From positions 2,300,501 to 2,364,500 of the forward strand of contig NZ_AP025732.1 of NCBI RefSeq assembly GCF_023734775.1: 64,000 nt of DNA. Direction: 5' to 3'. The notes under the pieces are model-generated. The model was not told the DNA's origin. It was given only the letters and a program-made list of their open reading frames with translations, and searched no databases. Made by a program: the position numbers and the translations under genes. Each line of letters starts with the position of its first letter. Position 1 is the first letter of the stretch. The stretch is from Nostoc cf. commune SO-36. GTDB taxonomy: Bacteria > Cyanobacteriota > Cyanobacteriia > Cyanobacteriales > Nostocaceae. This document shows, piece by piece, positions 22,597 to 31,735 of the stretch.

Positions 22597-23415
22597 TTAT
22601 TTTCCCAGCTCTTGCGATCGCTCTGTGGCAGCTTTGACTGCTTCAATTAACGCGGAACGAAATCCTGCCTGTTCTAGCTTGGCAATTCCCGCAATGGTTG
22701 TACCACCGGGGCTGGTAACACGATCTTTGAGTTCTGCTGGGTGCATTTTGGTTTCTTGTAACAGTTTCGCTGTTCCCAGTACGGTTTGCAAGGCTAGTTG
22801 ATTGGCAATTGCTCTAGGTAAACCTGCGGATACCCCGCCATCTGCCAGTGCTTCTACCATAAGCGCCACGTAAGCCGGGCCACTACCAGATAGCCCTGTA
22901 ACTGCATCCATCAGCCCTTCTGACACTTCCACAACTTCGCCTACGGCAGAAAAAACTTGCTGTGCTATTTGGTGATGCTTGGCATTGGTATATGCACCTG
23001 AACAAATCGCGGTAACTCCTGCTCCCACAGTTGCTGGGGTGTTGGGCATTGCTCTAATCACTGGCAATTGCACAAATGCAGCTTCTAGCTGACTTAAAGG
23101 CACACCCGCCAATATGGAAATTATCAGGGGTGAATGTTCTCTATTAAGAATATCAATATCTGCTAATTCTTGAGCGATCGCACTAAATACCTGCGGTTTC
23201 ACTGCCAAAAATAGAACTTCTTTTGCTTCGGTGAAAACCCGGCTATTATCTGTCGTTACAGCAACACCGTATTGCTGTTTTAAAAAATCTAAGCGGGAAG
23301 ATAGCGGTTCGCTAACTATGACTTCTGATGATTGATAAATTCCACGCGCGATAAGGCGGGATAAGAGCGCTTCTCCCATTACCCCACCACCAATTAAGCC
23401 AAATTTTATAGTCAT
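22597..23415 (-). CDS. proC: Pyrroline-5-carboxylate reductase
   Basis: Last step of proline synthesis: NAD(P)H-dependent reduction of pyrroline-5-carboxylate. At 272 aa it is the standard length. The N-terminal Rossmann motif is FGLIGGGVMGEALL, and the conserved substrate-binding segment is LTGLSGSGPAYVALMVEALADGG, with the family ending DRVTSPGGTTIAGI. It is intact and lies downstream of sepF on the same strand. In many cyanobacteria proC, sepF, pipY and pipX (ylmE-ylmF-like block) are neighbours, as here. The proC-sepF spacer contains tandem repeats. Confidence 0.96.
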   Translation of the reverse strand: MTIKFGLIGGGVMGEALLSRLIARGIYQSSEVIVSEPLSSRLDFLKQQYGVAVTTDNSRVFTEAKEVLFLAVKPQVFSAIAQELADIDILNREHSPLIISILAGVPLSQLEAAFVQLPVIRAMPNTPATVGAGVTAICSGAYTNAKHHQIAQQVFSAVGEVVEVSEGLMDAVTGLSGSGPAYVALMVEALADGGVSAGLPRAIANQLALQTVLGTAKLLQETKMHPAELKDRVTSPGGTTIAGIAKLEQAGFRSALIEAVKAATERSQELGK

Positions 23416-23462
23416 TAGTCATTAGTCATTGGTCATTAGTCATTAGTCGTTTGTCATTTGTC
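23413..23462. repeat. AGTCATT heptamer tandem repeat
   Basis: About six units of (A/G)GTCATT in tandem immediately before the proC start, with a partial inverted counterpart (GACAAATGACAAAGGAC) at 23480-23500. Confidence 0.65.
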
Positions 23463-23521
23463 ACTATGAGCAAAATCCAGGACAAATGACAAAGGACAAA
23501 GGACTAAATACTAATTTAACT

Positions 23522-24121
23522 TTATTGTGCCATCCGGTTAGTTTCGTTACCCCAGGTTGGATTTGGAGTACCTGTAGGACGAGAGGGGCGTGCTGGCGGT
23601 TGTGGTACTTCATGAAGAACGCCACCTTGGGTGCTAACTTGGACACAGCTTGGTGTAAACAAAAAGATGCTCTCACCGATGCGTTCTTGATGTCCATCTA
23701 GTGCGTAAGTACCACCTGCAACAAAATCTACTGCTCGTTGAGCTTGATCGGGATCCATGATTGTCAGATTTAATACCACTGACTTCCGTTCTCGCAGTGC
23801 TTGAATTGCCTGGGGCATTTCTTCAAAGGTGCGTGGTTCAAGTACTAAAACTTCCGAAATTCCGTTAATTGCTCCTGGCATACCAATCACATTCCCCATT
23901 GGCTTTTGACCTGCTGTCATATCATCTCCCATTGTAGGCACTGGTTCCCGCCAACGTCGATTTTGAGCGGCTGTACTCTCTTGCGGTGCTGGTTGGGGAT
24001 TTTCTTGCTGATACAGATTTTGGTAATTATTATCTGTTTCTGGTTCTTCTTCGTAATACTCGTATTCTACTTGCTCATTTAGACCCACAAAGTCTCTGAG
24101 TTTGGAAAATATATTGTTCAT
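23522..24121 (-). CDS. sepF: SepF (YlmF/Cdv2) cell-division protein
   Basis: FtsZ-ring assembly factor of 199 aa. It has an N-terminal amphipathic, membrane-tethering-like stretch ([14 protein letters not shown]), an acidic and Gln/Pro-rich linker (about 20-85), and then the conserved SepF domain: [57 protein letters not shown] proline-rich tail follows. In cyanobacteria (Cdv2) it interacts with FtsZ at the division site. Position between pipY and proC follows the conserved yggS-sepF-proC order. Intact. Confidence 0.95.
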   Translation of the reverse strand: MNNIFSKLRDFVGLNEQVEYEYYEEEPETDNNYQNLYQQENPQPAPQESTAAQNRRWREPVPTMGDDMTAGQKPMGNVIGMPGAINGISEVLVLEPRTFEEMPQAIQALRERKSVVLNLTIMDPDQAQRAVDFVAGGTYALDGHQERIGESIFLFTPSCVQVSTQGGVLHEVPQPPARPSRPTGTPNPTWGNETNRMAQ

Positions 24122-24504
24122 TGTGTGTGTACTCTCCTGGTGCGAATAGCCTGTATTGACTTGGCTTAGGATTGATTGAACTAGGAGCGATGCCTAGGGT
24201 GGTAAACTACGCTACATCTGTGGATACTTCAGCAACTGTATTGCTATTTGTAGCCCATAGTATGGGTTTTGGCGATGAACTGACACTTATTGGAAAGGTC
24301 TGTGCATCGCCTAAACATAATAATGAGTCAAGATTATATCCTAAGGTTTATCCGAAGGAAACTTCTTTATACCCCATTTTGCCTTAGCGATTGCTCTTGT
24401 CAATACTATATCCTTTGTTTCGGATTGCACCAGTCTGTTACAAAATTCTTGTCATCAACCTTTCGCTTCTATTAATACTGACCTGCAAGGCTGATATTAT
24501 TCGG
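24122..24504. other. Noncoding spacer between sepF and pipY
   Basis: A 380-bp spacer within the same-strand pipX-pipY-sepF-proC block, so sepF may have its own promoter here. Short open frames exist on the other strand but lack family resemblance. No hairpin or repeat stands out. Confidence 0.4.
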
Positions 24505-25173
24505 CTAAGAGCGATCGCCAAACAATATTGTTCCTAATCGTACCATCGTCGCGCCTGCTTGCACTGCTAGTTCGTAGTCGCCTGACATACCCATAGATAA
24601 GTGTTGCATTTTAATGTGCGACCAATTTTGCTCCTGGATTTCTTTGGCTAGCTCACGATTGAGATTAAACACACTGAGAATTTCGGAATCATTTAATCCG
24701 GAAGGCGGAATTGTCATCAAACCTTGAATTTGTAAACTTTTGTATTGATTGAGTGTGGGTAAATCAGCCAAAAGCTCTGGCACACTCCAACCAGACTTGT
24801 TGGGATCGGGGAGAATTTTCACTTGCAGGCAAACGTGAGGACTCACTCCTAGCTGTTGCGCTAATTGATCTAAGCGCTGTGCTAGCTTCAAATTATCCAC
24901 GGAGTGAATCCAAGGGAATTGTTCGATGGCTTTTTTGGCTTTATTGCCTTGCAAATGTCCAATAAAGTGCCAGGTAATATCCGGTAAGTCTTGCAACTCG
25001 GCTTGTTTGCTGGCGGCTTCTTGGATACGGCTCTCCCCAAAATCACGAATTCCTGCGGAGTATGCAGACCGAATGGCCTGGGCAGAAACTTGCTTGCTAA
25101 CAGCAATCAATTTGACTGATGTCGGTAGTGAGGAGCGAATGGAAATAATACGTTCGGAAATCGAACTGCTCAT
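24505..25173 (-). CDS. pipY: PipY, YggS/PLPBP-family pyridoxal-phosphate homeostasis protein
   Basis: Monomeric PLP-binding barrel protein, 222 aa, of the YggS/PROSC family. The PLP lysine is in VKLIAVSKQVS (about residue 28). Other landmarks are DFGESRIQEA, WHFIGHLQGNKAKKAIE and the phosphate-binding LSMGMSGDYELAVQAGATMVRLGT. Its role is in vitamin B6 and amino-acid balance rather than catalysis. ATG 25173 overlaps the stop of pipX by four bases, so the two are translationally coupled, as described for the pipX-pipY pair of Synechococcus elongatus. Intact. Confidence 0.95.
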   Translation of the reverse strand: MSSSISERIISIRSSLPTSVKLIAVSKQVSAQAIRSAYSAGIRDFGESRIQEAASKQAELQDLPDITWHFIGHLQGNKAKKAIEQFPWIHSVDNLKLAQRLDQLAQQLGVSPHVCLQVKILPDPNKSGWSVPELLADLPTLNQYKSLQIQGLMTIPPSGLNDSEILSVFNLNRELAKEIQEQNWSHIKMQHLSMGMSGDYELAVQAGATMVRLGTILFGDRS

Positions 25174-25448
25174 TGGAAGGTGCGTTGAAAAACACTCTGA
25201 AGCTGATCGTACTCTTGAGGCTGTCCACTACGCCGCAGGGTACGTAAGCGATTTTCTAACATCATTCTAGCCTCAGTACGTCCTAGAGACTGGAATTTAA
25301 CACCTTTAACGTCATTTGCCACCAAAAAAAATAAGCGCTGGGCATAAAGTGTGGTGAACAAATCCTGGTTCTCATCAACCATACAGATTTTGTAGAGTAA
25401 ACCCCAAGTTGGATGGTTTATGTAAGTTTCTGCGTTTTCTGGATTCAT
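25170..25448 (-). CDS. pipX: PipX, PII-interacting coactivator of NtcA
   Basis: Small regulator (92 aa; about 89 in Synechococcus) that switches between PII (GlnB) and the nitrogen regulator NtcA according to 2-oxoglutarate and energy level. The Tudor-like N-terminal part is ETYINHPTWGLLYKICMVD through LYAQRLFFLVANDVKGVKFQSLGRTEARMM, and the helical C-terminus ends in DQLQSVFQRTFQ. It is first in the pipX-pipY operon and overlaps pipY by ATGA. Upstream is about 1 kb of noncoding DNA containing an unrelated plus-strand terminator. Confidence 0.95.
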   Translation of the reverse strand: MNPENAETYINHPTWGLLYKICMVDENQDLFTTLYAQRLFFLVANDVKGVKFQSLGRTEARMMLENRLRTLRRSGQPQEYDQLQSVFQRTFQ

Positions 25449-26284
25449 TTAAGAGTCAAGGTGTAGTCAACGTGGGAGTATATATATCTTTTCGCAGTAA
25501 ATTCCAAACATTCAGACGATAATACCAACATTCGTCAGAATATTTTCTTAAAATGCGAAACTGCGGTTACGAAGACCTTGATCTAATTCCTAATTGGCAC
25601 ATGAAGCTAGTGGTAGTGAAGCGAAATGGTGCAACAGAAGCCGCGAAGCATAGATTTAGAAAGTAGAGGCTGGTCGATAAACATCACCATCTGCTTTGGT
25701 GACTTAAATTTACTAATTTGTAGAGACAGGGCAGAAAATAGTCCTGCTCCTCTTGTTGGAGGTTCGACGTGCCAAGGAAAAACACCCTTTGAAATTCCCA
25801 ATGGCAACAGCGAATTTTTCAACTTCTTTCCATACTGCCACAACTGTCGCTGAATGGCACAAAATTGTAGCTGACAAGTGAGTATTTAGGAATAATATTA
25901 TTATCCTTCTATTGATTGGGTAGCTCCGGGACTAGGGACTGAGGACTGGGAAAGAGTCTTTTTGCCAATTTGGTTGGGGTTTGAATCCATATCAAAATTG
26001 TCCCAGCCCGTATTACCCATTTACCAGTTCAAGTTTCAATTAGAACAGCAGGTTTTTGATGAAGGGGCAAAACTGGCATATTTTAGCGATAAACTGCATA
26101 AAATTGAGCATGCACTGAAATCATGAAACTTATATAAATATACAGTTATTTGGCGGATGTAACTCAGGCTTTTCCCACCAGAAAACAAGGAAAATAGAGA
26201 TATTCATTTAATTGGTGTTTGTTTATACTATTTCAAATTTTTGTAGTCGTTATACTCATGACTTAGGTTCTACCTGGGAATTAG

Positions 26285-26310
26285 GAAGTGGCTTTGCCAC
26301 TTCTTTTTAT
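26285..26310 (+). terminator. Orphan intrinsic terminator, possible small-RNA 3' end
   Basis: GAAGTGGC, loop TTT, GCCACTTC and a T-tract (TTTTTAT) make a textbook rho-independent terminator on the plus strand. Two TATACT boxes lie upstream, at 26224-26229 and 26251-26256, which would give transcripts of roughly 50-75 nt. No -35 box is convincing. No protein gene ends here on this strand. Confidence 0.65.
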
Positions 26311-26397
26311 TGATATGGTAGCCCAGTAGTTTTGTTAAACTTTTAACCTTTGTTAATTGTTATACCATTCCCCAAAATACTTGCTATATACACATTG

Positions 26398-26427
26398 GTA
26401 GGGGCGTACATCTGTACGCCCCTACAG
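26398..26427. repeat. GGGGCGTACA hairpin repeat
   Basis: A GGGGCGTACA arm and a TGTACGCCCC arm form a 10-bp stem around TC, followed by CTACAG. It is one of a set of hairpins in the window that share the CCCCTA end but have different stems (also 28469-28493 and 46172-46200). Confidence 0.6.
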
Positions 26428-26526
26428 CCGATTTATTTATTGCAAAGATTGTTGACAACGGGATGACTTCGTGTATGTTTAATTGACCAAGTAATTTGAC
26501 GGAATTATGGTCATATAGACATCAAA

Positions 26527-27615
26527 TTAGTCATTACTCATTTTATCTTGCCATCTCTCACGCTTGGGCTTGTTCTCCACATCGCGCGATCGCCCTTCTT
26601 GCCAAGTCCCCCACATTAGGGATTGCTGTTTTTCAACATGATTAATAAACTGCATGATTGAGTGATCTGCTTTGATAGGAGTTTTCAAATCAAACTGAAT
26701 TGTTTGGACAACTTGGATATCACCCATGAGAAAGAACTTCCCTGCAATTTTAGTCAGCCATAGCACAATTCGATTGCATAACCAACCAAAAAATCCTTTA
26801 CGCTTCTTAGTAATCAACAGAATTTGACCTTCAGCTTTTCCGCCTTCGTGGAGGCGAACTGCAAACATCGTATGGACATGGAAAAAATCGGGGCCAAGTG
26901 TCACAATGCCGATGCTACCGTACCAATAGCAAACACTATAAGTTATGGCATTTTTGTAGAAAATACGAATGAGCTTAATGAAAAATGAATTGTCTTTGAT
27001 GGGTATAATATTACTGAAGATAACCGCATTTTCGTTCAATTCCTGTCTTTCAAAAATAATTTCTATTGGCAGTTTGTGAACTGCATTGAGGTGTTGAGCA
27101 TCAATGGCATTAATCATCACCACGTTGGGGTGACAGTTCATCACAAAATGAGAATGGATAGCAACATCACACTCTTTGTCTTCCAACTCTGGAACAAAAG
27201 GTAAGGGTTGTTGTGGTATTTCTCCAGTCCAAACCCAAATCATGCCGTACTTTTCAGCAGTAGGCCAAGTTTGTAACTTTAAAGAAGGTGGTGTATCTAA
27301 ACATGGGATATCAACACACATTCCTTCAGCATCAAACTTCCAGTGGTGGAAAAAACAACGTAGTGCATTACCTTCAACCTTGCCTTCAGCAAGGTGAGCG
27401 CCCATGTGTGGACAGTAGGCATCAAAGGTAACTAATCTTTTGTCTTTACCTCGGTAAATTACTAATTCTCTACCCAAAATCGTGACAGGCTTTACTTCAC
27501 CCACCCGCAGATTTTGAGAGGGTATTACCCAATACCATCCCTCAGTAAAACGCTCTGGATTATTGAAAATTTTAGTTTTACGGTTTGAGCTATAAGTCTG
27601 CGAGTTGAGATTCAT
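26527..27615 (-). CDS. Rieske non-haem iron oxygenase
   Basis: A 362-aa oxygenase component of the ring-hydroxylating type. The Rieske [2Fe-2S] ligands are C68-x-H70 (YCPHMGAHL) and C87-x2-H90 (CFFHHW). The mononuclear iron site is D172/H175/H180 (NAIDAQHLNAVH), so both metal centres needed for catalysis are present. The C-terminal part has a hydrophobic stretch (about 280-300) that could associate with membrane. The substrate is unknown; members of this broad family act on pheophorbide, choline, sterols or aromatics. A perfect inverted repeat lies just before the start codon. The gene is divergent from the MerR regulator. No ferredoxin or reductase is adjacent. Confidence 0.88.
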   Translation of the reverse strand: MNLNSQTYSSNRKTKIFNNPERFTEGWYWVIPSQNLRVGEVKPVTILGRELVIYRGKDKRLVTFDAYCPHMGAHLAEGKVEGNALRCFFHHWKFDAEGMCVDIPCLDTPPSLKLQTWPTAEKYGMIWVWTGEIPQQPLPFVPELEDKECDVAIHSHFVMNCHPNVVMINAIDAQHLNAVHKLPIEIIFERQELNENAVIFSNIIPIKDNSFFIKLIRIFYKNAITYSVCYWYGSIGIVTLGPDFFHVHTMFAVRLHEGGKAEGQILLITKKRKGFFGWLCNRIVLWLTKIAGKFFLMGDIQVVQTIQFDLKTPIKADHSIMQFINHVEKQQSLMWGTWQEGRSRDVENKPKRERWQDKMSND

Positions 27616-27624
27616 TTTTATGGT

Positions 27625-27639
27625 TTCACTTGAAGTGAA
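27625..27639. promoter_or_regulatory. Inverted repeat at the Rieske oxygenase start
   Basis: TTCACT-TGA-AGTGAA, a perfect 6-bp inverted repeat with a 3-bp centre, ends 9 bases before the ATG of the Rieske gene. It may be an operator or lie in the 5' leader. The rest of the spacer to merR (27640-27948) is very AT-rich and shows nothing else. Confidence 0.4.
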
Positions 27640-27948
27640 GCAGTTGATCTAGAAGTAACATGGGAACTCAAAAAAAACAGTTACTTTCAGTACTATGAGA
27701 ACTAACTAAATAATAAATAGATAAAAATCAGCAGGTTAAATTTTAAAAAAATGTTATTAAATATGTTAAAAATAGGCCAATTCAATACCACATAAACTTT
27801 ATAAAAATCCATTTAGAATAGATACTTGAAAATTTAAAACTTAGTAAAATCTCTAAGTAGGTAAAAATTTCAAGTACTGATGCCAATACTTTGCTACACT
27901 GTCAAATAACTTAAAAAATAGGGAAATATGTAATAATAATTACAAGAG

Positions 27949-28395
27949 ATGGAAAAATCTAGTATGTTAACTCAAGATAAAAAACTACTTTTAATTGGTC
28001 AAGTAAAAGATTTAAGCGGAATCTCCATTAGGACAATTCGTTATTACGAGAGTTTAGGTTTAATCAATTCATTAAGTCGAACAGAGGGAGGCTTTCGTCA
28101 GTTTTCATTTGATGTGCTAACTCGTCTAGCATTCATTAAAAGGGCACAAAATCTTGGTCTTAGCCTAGAAGAGATTGTCAATATCCTTCAGGTTTATGAC
28201 CAAGGGCAAACTCCCTGTGGTGACATTAAAGAGAAACTTGAAGAGAAGGTTTTGCAAATTGATCGCCAAATTGATCAGTTGTTAACTTTACGCTCTGAAA
28301 TAAAGGGATTACTTTCAGGCTGGAAGAATGTCAGCGATCAACATGAGAATACAATTTGTCCGATCATTCAAAATACTAGTACTTTGTCAAACTAG
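27949..28395 (+). CDS. MerR-family metal-responsive transcription regulator
   Basis: A dimeric activator of 148 aa. The N-terminal winged helix (LIGQVKDLSGISIRTIRYYESLGLI) is followed by the MerR wing (EGGFRQF) and a dimerisation coiled coil (EEKVLQIDRQIDQLLTLRSEI). Cysteines in QTPCGDI (about residue 85) and near the C-terminus (TICPIIQ) stand where soft-metal sensors of the CueR/ZntR/PbrR group hold their ligands. It faces the convergent copper operon, and a 30-bp MerR-style operator lies upstream of that operon's first gene, so it probably activates copper (or similar metal) efflux. The start could be ATG 27949 or ATG 27964. Metal specificity is inferred from neighbours. Confidence 0.88.
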   Translation: MEKSSMLTQDKKLLLIGQVKDLSGISIRTIRYYESLGLINSLSRTEGGFRQFSFDVLTRLAFIKRAQNLGLSLEEIVNILQVYDQGQTPCGDIKEKLEEKVLQIDRQIDQLLTLRSEIKGLLSGWKNVSDQHENTICPIIQNTSTLSN

Positions 28396-28468
28396 TTTTT
28401 AGTGTTTGTAATAAGCACTTTATAGCGGTTATCATTCAGATGCAGTACAGAATTATATAGCAAGGTGT

Positions 28469-28493
28469 AAGGGCACGGCAGTGCCGTGCCCCT
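28469..28493. repeat. GC-rich hairpin repeat
   Basis: GGGCACGGCA and TGCCGTGCCC arms around a short centre, followed by CTACG, lie between merR and the convergent copper operon. It belongs to the same variable-stem set as 26398-26427 and may help end transcription, though it lacks a T-tract. Confidence 0.5.
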
Positions 28494-28582
28494 ACGGACG
28501 TACTTCACTAGACTGGGAAACGCTATACTACCGCAAGGCGGAATTCAAAATTAAAAAATAAAGCAATTTCTTCGTTCCTTAT

Positions 28583-28810
28583 CTAGGATTCAGGACTTTT
28601 ATAGATAAGGAACCACCACAACTCTAGCCCAATTAAGGCTAAACCTGCGATCGCAACTCCAACTTTCAAGCCTAAAGGTTGCTCGATACTGTGAAATTGG
28701 CTGTTTTGCTCTGGCGAGTGGGCTGGCATTTCTGCTAAAGCTACGCCTGATGTTCTGGTGAGAAGCACTAAAGCTGTAAGGCTTCCCCAAAGCATTTTTT
28801 TACTGAACAT
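28583..28810 (-). CDS. Small membrane protein linked to the copper ATPase
   Basis: A 75-aa protein with an N-terminal signal-like hydrophobic stretch (LWGSLTALVLLTRTSGVALA), a short Met/His-containing segment (EMPAHSPEQNSQFHSIEQ), and a C-terminal membrane helix (VGVAIAGLALIGLELWWFLI). No family was recognised. It starts 19 bases after the copper ATPase stop on the same strand, so it is probably the last gene of that operon. The exported Met/His residues could bind copper, which is inference only. Composition and operon position support it being real. Confidence 0.65.
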   Translation of the reverse strand: MFSKKMLWGSLTALVLLTRTSGVALAEMPAHSPEQNSQFHSIEQPLGLKVGVAIAGLALIGLELWWFLIYKSPES

Positions 28811-28829
28811 TTCCTAAATTACCTTGCAA

Positions 28830-31133
28830 TTATGAGATAGCTTTTGGTTGAAAGTTACGCAATCTGAGGGCGTTGCTAACAACAGAAAGTGAAGAAAGAG
28901 CCATCGCAGCACCGGCGATAATTGGATTGAGTAACCAACCGAAGATGGGGAACAAAATTCCTGCCGCAATGGGAATACCAATGACGTTGTAAATAAAGGC
29001 AAAGAAGAGATTTTGCCTAATATTGTTGATAGTAGCGCGGCTAAGTTGAATTGCTGTGACGATTCCTTGCAAATCTCCAGAAATTAGGGTAATATCGCTA
29101 GCTGCGATCGCTACATCTGTTCCCGTACCAATGGCAATTCCCACATCAGCCTGTGCTAAGGCTGGCGCATCATTTATGCCATCACCCACCATTGCGACAA
29201 TCTTGGATTTTGAATTTTTGATTTTTGATTTTGGATTGGCAAATCTCTCTATCTCCCCTTGCAAAGATTGGATAATCGCTGCTTTCTGATCTGGACGCAC
29301 TTCGGCAAAGATTTGCTGGATGCCAACTTGCCCTGCGATCGCTTCGGCAGTTTTACGATTGTCGCCGGTCAACATTACTACTTCTAAACCTAGCTTCTGT
29401 AAAGCTTTTACTACTGCTGTTGATGAAGGTTTGAGGGCATCGGCAATTCCCATTATTCCTTGTAGTTCGCCATCTACAGCAATCAAAATAACTGTCTTAC
29501 CAGCAGTTTCCCATGCATCTTTATACTGCTGGAGACTGATGGTATTAATTCCAAGTTCTGTTAACCAGCGTTGTGTACCAATTTGCACAAGCTGATTTGC
29601 AACAACTGCTTGCACACCACTACCTGCATTAGCCACGAAGTTGTTTGCATCTATTAAACTCACTTCTTGAGACTGGGCGTATTTTACAACAGCTTCAGCT
29701 AAAGGATGCTCAGAATTACGCTCCACGGTTGCTGCTAACTGTAAAAGCTGGATTTCATTACCATTCGCTGTACCGTTTACAGTTACAAAGTCTGTAACCG
29801 TAGGTTTCCCCTGAGTCAAAGTGCCAGTTTTATCTAGAACAATGGTTTTAATTTTGTGTGCTAGTTCTAAGCTGTCGGCACTTTTAATTAAAATGCCATT
29901 TTCTGCACCTTTGCCTGTCCCCACCATTACAGATGTGGGAGTAGCTAAACCCAAAGCACAGGGACAAGCGATAATTAGTACACCCACCGTTGTCATTGTT
30001 GCGAGAGTGAGGTTGCCAGTGAAATTAAACCAAATAACGAAAGTAGCGATCGCAACGGCAATCACAGCTGGTACAAACCATCCTGTAACTTGATCTGCCA
30101 AGCGCTGAATTGGTGCTTTAGAACCTTGGGCTTGTTGCACTAGTTTGACAATTTGAGCCAAAAATGTATCATTTCCGACTCGTGTTACCCGAAACTGAAA
30201 TGCACCCGCACCGTTAATCGTCGCCCCAATCACCTCATCTCCTGGCTGCTTTTTAACTGGCAAACTTTCACCCGTCACCATCGCTTCATCTACCGTCGAA
30301 GCGCCTGCAATTACTTCGCCATCTAACGGAATCTTTTCACCGGGACGCACCAAAATCACATCGTTGATTCTGACTTCGGCGATAGGAACATCAATTTCTT
30401 TACCATCACGAATGACTCTGGCATCTCTGGCTTGCAGTCCGATGAGTTTGCGGATTGCTTCAGAAGTTTGTCCCCTAGCGCGATTTTCTAGCAACCGCCC
30501 CAGCAAAATTAAGGTAATGACAATAGCGGCAACTTCGTAATAAATATGAGGTATCAAGCCTTGAGCAATAAAAAATTTCGGGAAAATAGTGACAAATAAA
30601 GAATATAGATATGCTGCACTTGTACCCAAAGCAATCAGCGTGTCCATCGTTGCCGTATGGCGCTTAAGGGATTTCCAGCCATTTCGGTAAAAAGATCCAC
30701 CACACCAGAACACGACAGGGGTTGTCAGCACTAACTGCACCCAAGAATTCTGAAGGAAACTTGGAATTAAGGGTAAGTTCAGCCCAGTCATCATAGGCAA
30801 CGATCCCAAAACCAGGAAAATGCTGATTACACCTCCCACTAACACCTTGAGAGAGAGTTTACGTTGTAATGCTTGCTTACTAGCTTTCTCGGCATCATCT
30901 TCTTCAAAAAGCAATTCTTCAGAGACTGAGTGAGAAGAGTATCCCGCAGCAGCGATCGCACTTTGGATTTTCTCTAAATTTGCTAGAGAGCGATCGTACT
31001 TGATGGCGGCTTGTTCTGCTCCAAAGTTAACGTTGCAGTCCTTTACCCCAGGAACAGAGCGAATTGCCTTTTCGATGTTGTTGGCGCAAGCGGCGCAACT
31101 CATGCCTCGAAGTTTGAGTGTAAGAGTATCCAT
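28830..31133 (-). CDS. Copper-translocating P1B-type ATPase
   Basis: Membrane copper pump of 767 aa. The N-terminal metal-binding domain has [10 protein letters not shown] (CxxC). The transmembrane metal site is [12 protein letters not shown] (CPC). The phosphorylation motif is [13 protein letters not shown], followed by the P1B-specific SEHPLAEAV (HP) motif, the nucleotide-binding [10 protein letters not shown] and TGDN. The single HMA domain and overall size match PacS/CtaA of cyanobacteria. CtaA brings copper in and PacS delivers it to thylakoids, so direction is uncertain; the MerR-type operator upstream favours a metal-induced detoxifying or delivery pump. It follows an HMA-domain chaperone gene and precedes a small membrane protein. 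Intact. Confidence 0.94.
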   Translation of the reverse strand: MDTLTLKLRGMSCAACANNIEKAIRSVPGVKDCNVNFGAEQAAIKYDRSLANLEKIQSAIAAAGYSSHSVSEELLFEEDDAEKASKQALQRKLSLKVLVGGVISIFLVLGSLPMMTGLNLPLIPSFLQNSWVQLVLTTPVVFWCGGSFYRNGWKSLKRHTATMDTLIALGTSAAYLYSLFVTIFPKFFIAQGLIPHIYYEVAAIVITLILLGRLLENRARGQTSEAIRKLIGLQARDARVIRDGKEIDVPIAEVRINDVILVRPGEKIPLDGEVIAGASTVDEAMVTGESLPVKKQPGDEVIGATINGAGAFQFRVTRVGNDTFLAQIVKLVQQAQGSKAPIQRLADQVTGWFVPAVIAVAIATFVIWFNFTGNLTLATMTTVGVLIIACPCALGLATPTSVMVGTGKGAENGILIKSADSLELAHKIKTIVLDKTGTLTQGKPTVTDFVTVNGTANGNEIQLLQLAATVERNSEHPLAEAVVKYAQSQEVSLIDANNFVANAGSGVQAVVANQLVQIGTQRWLTELGINTISLQQYKDAWETAGKTVILIAVDGELQGIMGIADALKPSSTAVVKALQKLGLEVVMLTGDNRKTAEAIAGQVGIQQIFAEVRPDQKAAIIQSLQGEIERFANPKSKIKNSKSKIVAMVGDGINDAPALAQADVGIAIGTGTDVAIAASDITLISGDLQGIVTAIQLSRATINNIRQNLFFAFIYNVIGIPIAAGILFPIFGWLLNPIIAGAAMALSSLSVVSNALRLRNFQPKAIS

Positions 31134-31135
31134 AC

Positions 31136-31262
31136 TGTGGATTAGGTATTAGGTATTGGGGATTAGGGATTGGGGTTAGGAGAGAGGTGACAGGTGACAG
31201 GTGATGATAGGGAATAATCTGTACCCTGTAACCTGTACCCTGTTCTGTTCCCTTCCCCAGTC
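31136..31262. repeat. Heptamer-type tandem repeats inside the copper operon
   Basis: Short direct repeats (TTAGGTA, GGGATTA, GGTGACA) with inverted counterparts (CTGTACC, CTGTAACC) fill the 137-bp gap between the chaperone and ATPase genes. Placement inside an operon suggests transcript folding rather than termination, as no T-tract is present. Confidence 0.5.
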
Positions 31263-31270
31263 CCTTTTCT

Positions 31271-31465
31271 TCAAACAACTGGATAACCAGCAGCAGCCAA
31301 TGCTTCCTTAATTGCTGTTTCTGATGCTTGAGTTTCTACACTGACAAGCTTGGTTGTTGGATCAGCCTGAACGCTAGCATTGGCATCGACTGCTTGAAGT
31401 GCTTTGGTAATGGTGCTTGCACAAGCTGAACAAGCCATGTTGGGAACTGTGAGTTGGAGAGTCAT
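31271..31465 (-). CDS. Atx1-like copper chaperone (HMA domain)
   Basis: A 64-aa single heavy-metal-associated domain with the ferredoxin-like fold. The copper-binding loop is VPNMACSACAST (MxCxxC), and the ending ALAAAGYPVV is typical of the family. ATG 31465 (MTLQLTV) is chosen because the domain begins there; the frame is open to a TTG at 31498, which would add unlikely residues. It is the first gene of the minus-strand copper operon, and the MerR-style palindrome lies about 105 bp upstream. It probably hands Cu(I) to the downstream ATPase. Confidence 0.92.
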   Translation of the reverse strand: MTLQLTVPNMACSACASTITKALQAVDANASVQADPTTKLVSVETQASETAIKEALAAAGYPVV

Positions 31466-31567
31466 AGATTTACGGGATAGAGTGGAAAAGCTAGCCAAAC
31501 CAAAGTGGATGACTCAGCGACATCCGTTAACAGTCAGAAATCTCTGGTTGGAAGTCGCCTTAAATTC

Positions 31568-31600
31568 ATCCTAGACTCTCTAGCCGGCTAGAGAGTCTAG
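31568..31600 (-). promoter_or_regulatory. MerR-type operator/promoter of the copper operon
   Basis: Positions 31571-31600 are a perfect 30-bp palindrome (CTAGACTCTC ... GAGAGTCTAG, centre GC|CGGC). Read on the minus strand it sits between a -35-like TAGACT (31594-31599) and a -10-like TAGGAT (31568-31573) with a 20-bp spacer, the over-long spacing that MerR regulators correct by twisting DNA. The predicted transcript would start about 90 bases before the chaperone gene. The MerR gene at 27949 is the obvious candidate regulator. Confidence 0.72.
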
Positions 31601-31735
31601 AGATTTTTAAAAGTTTTTAGCTAAACTTCAAATTTCTTTATAACTTTGGTTTAGCTGAGTAACCGTTGCTCATCAAAATACAACGTATTAACTTTAAGAT
31701 TGGTACAAATACCTTGTTAGGGACGCACAGCTGTC

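Larger units (their letters stand above)
25449..26526. other. Noncoding 1.1-kb region with an isolated terminator and a hairpin repeat
   Basis: No protein gene is supported here: short frames at 25607-25853 on both strands overlap one another and match nothing recognised. It contains a plus-strand terminator (26285-26310) with no plus-strand gene before it, and a GGGGCGTACA/TGTACGCCCC hairpin repeat at 26400-26425. Confidence 0.5.

Noticed and set aside
25750..25785. GGTTCGA motif as a possible tRNA T-arm
   Set aside because: No cloverleaf could be folded around it: no acceptor, anticodon or D arm at the right distances.
25607..25853. Overlapping frames on both strands between pipX and the Rieske gene
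   Set aside because: They are mutually antisense, low in family-like features and lack ribosome-binding sites.
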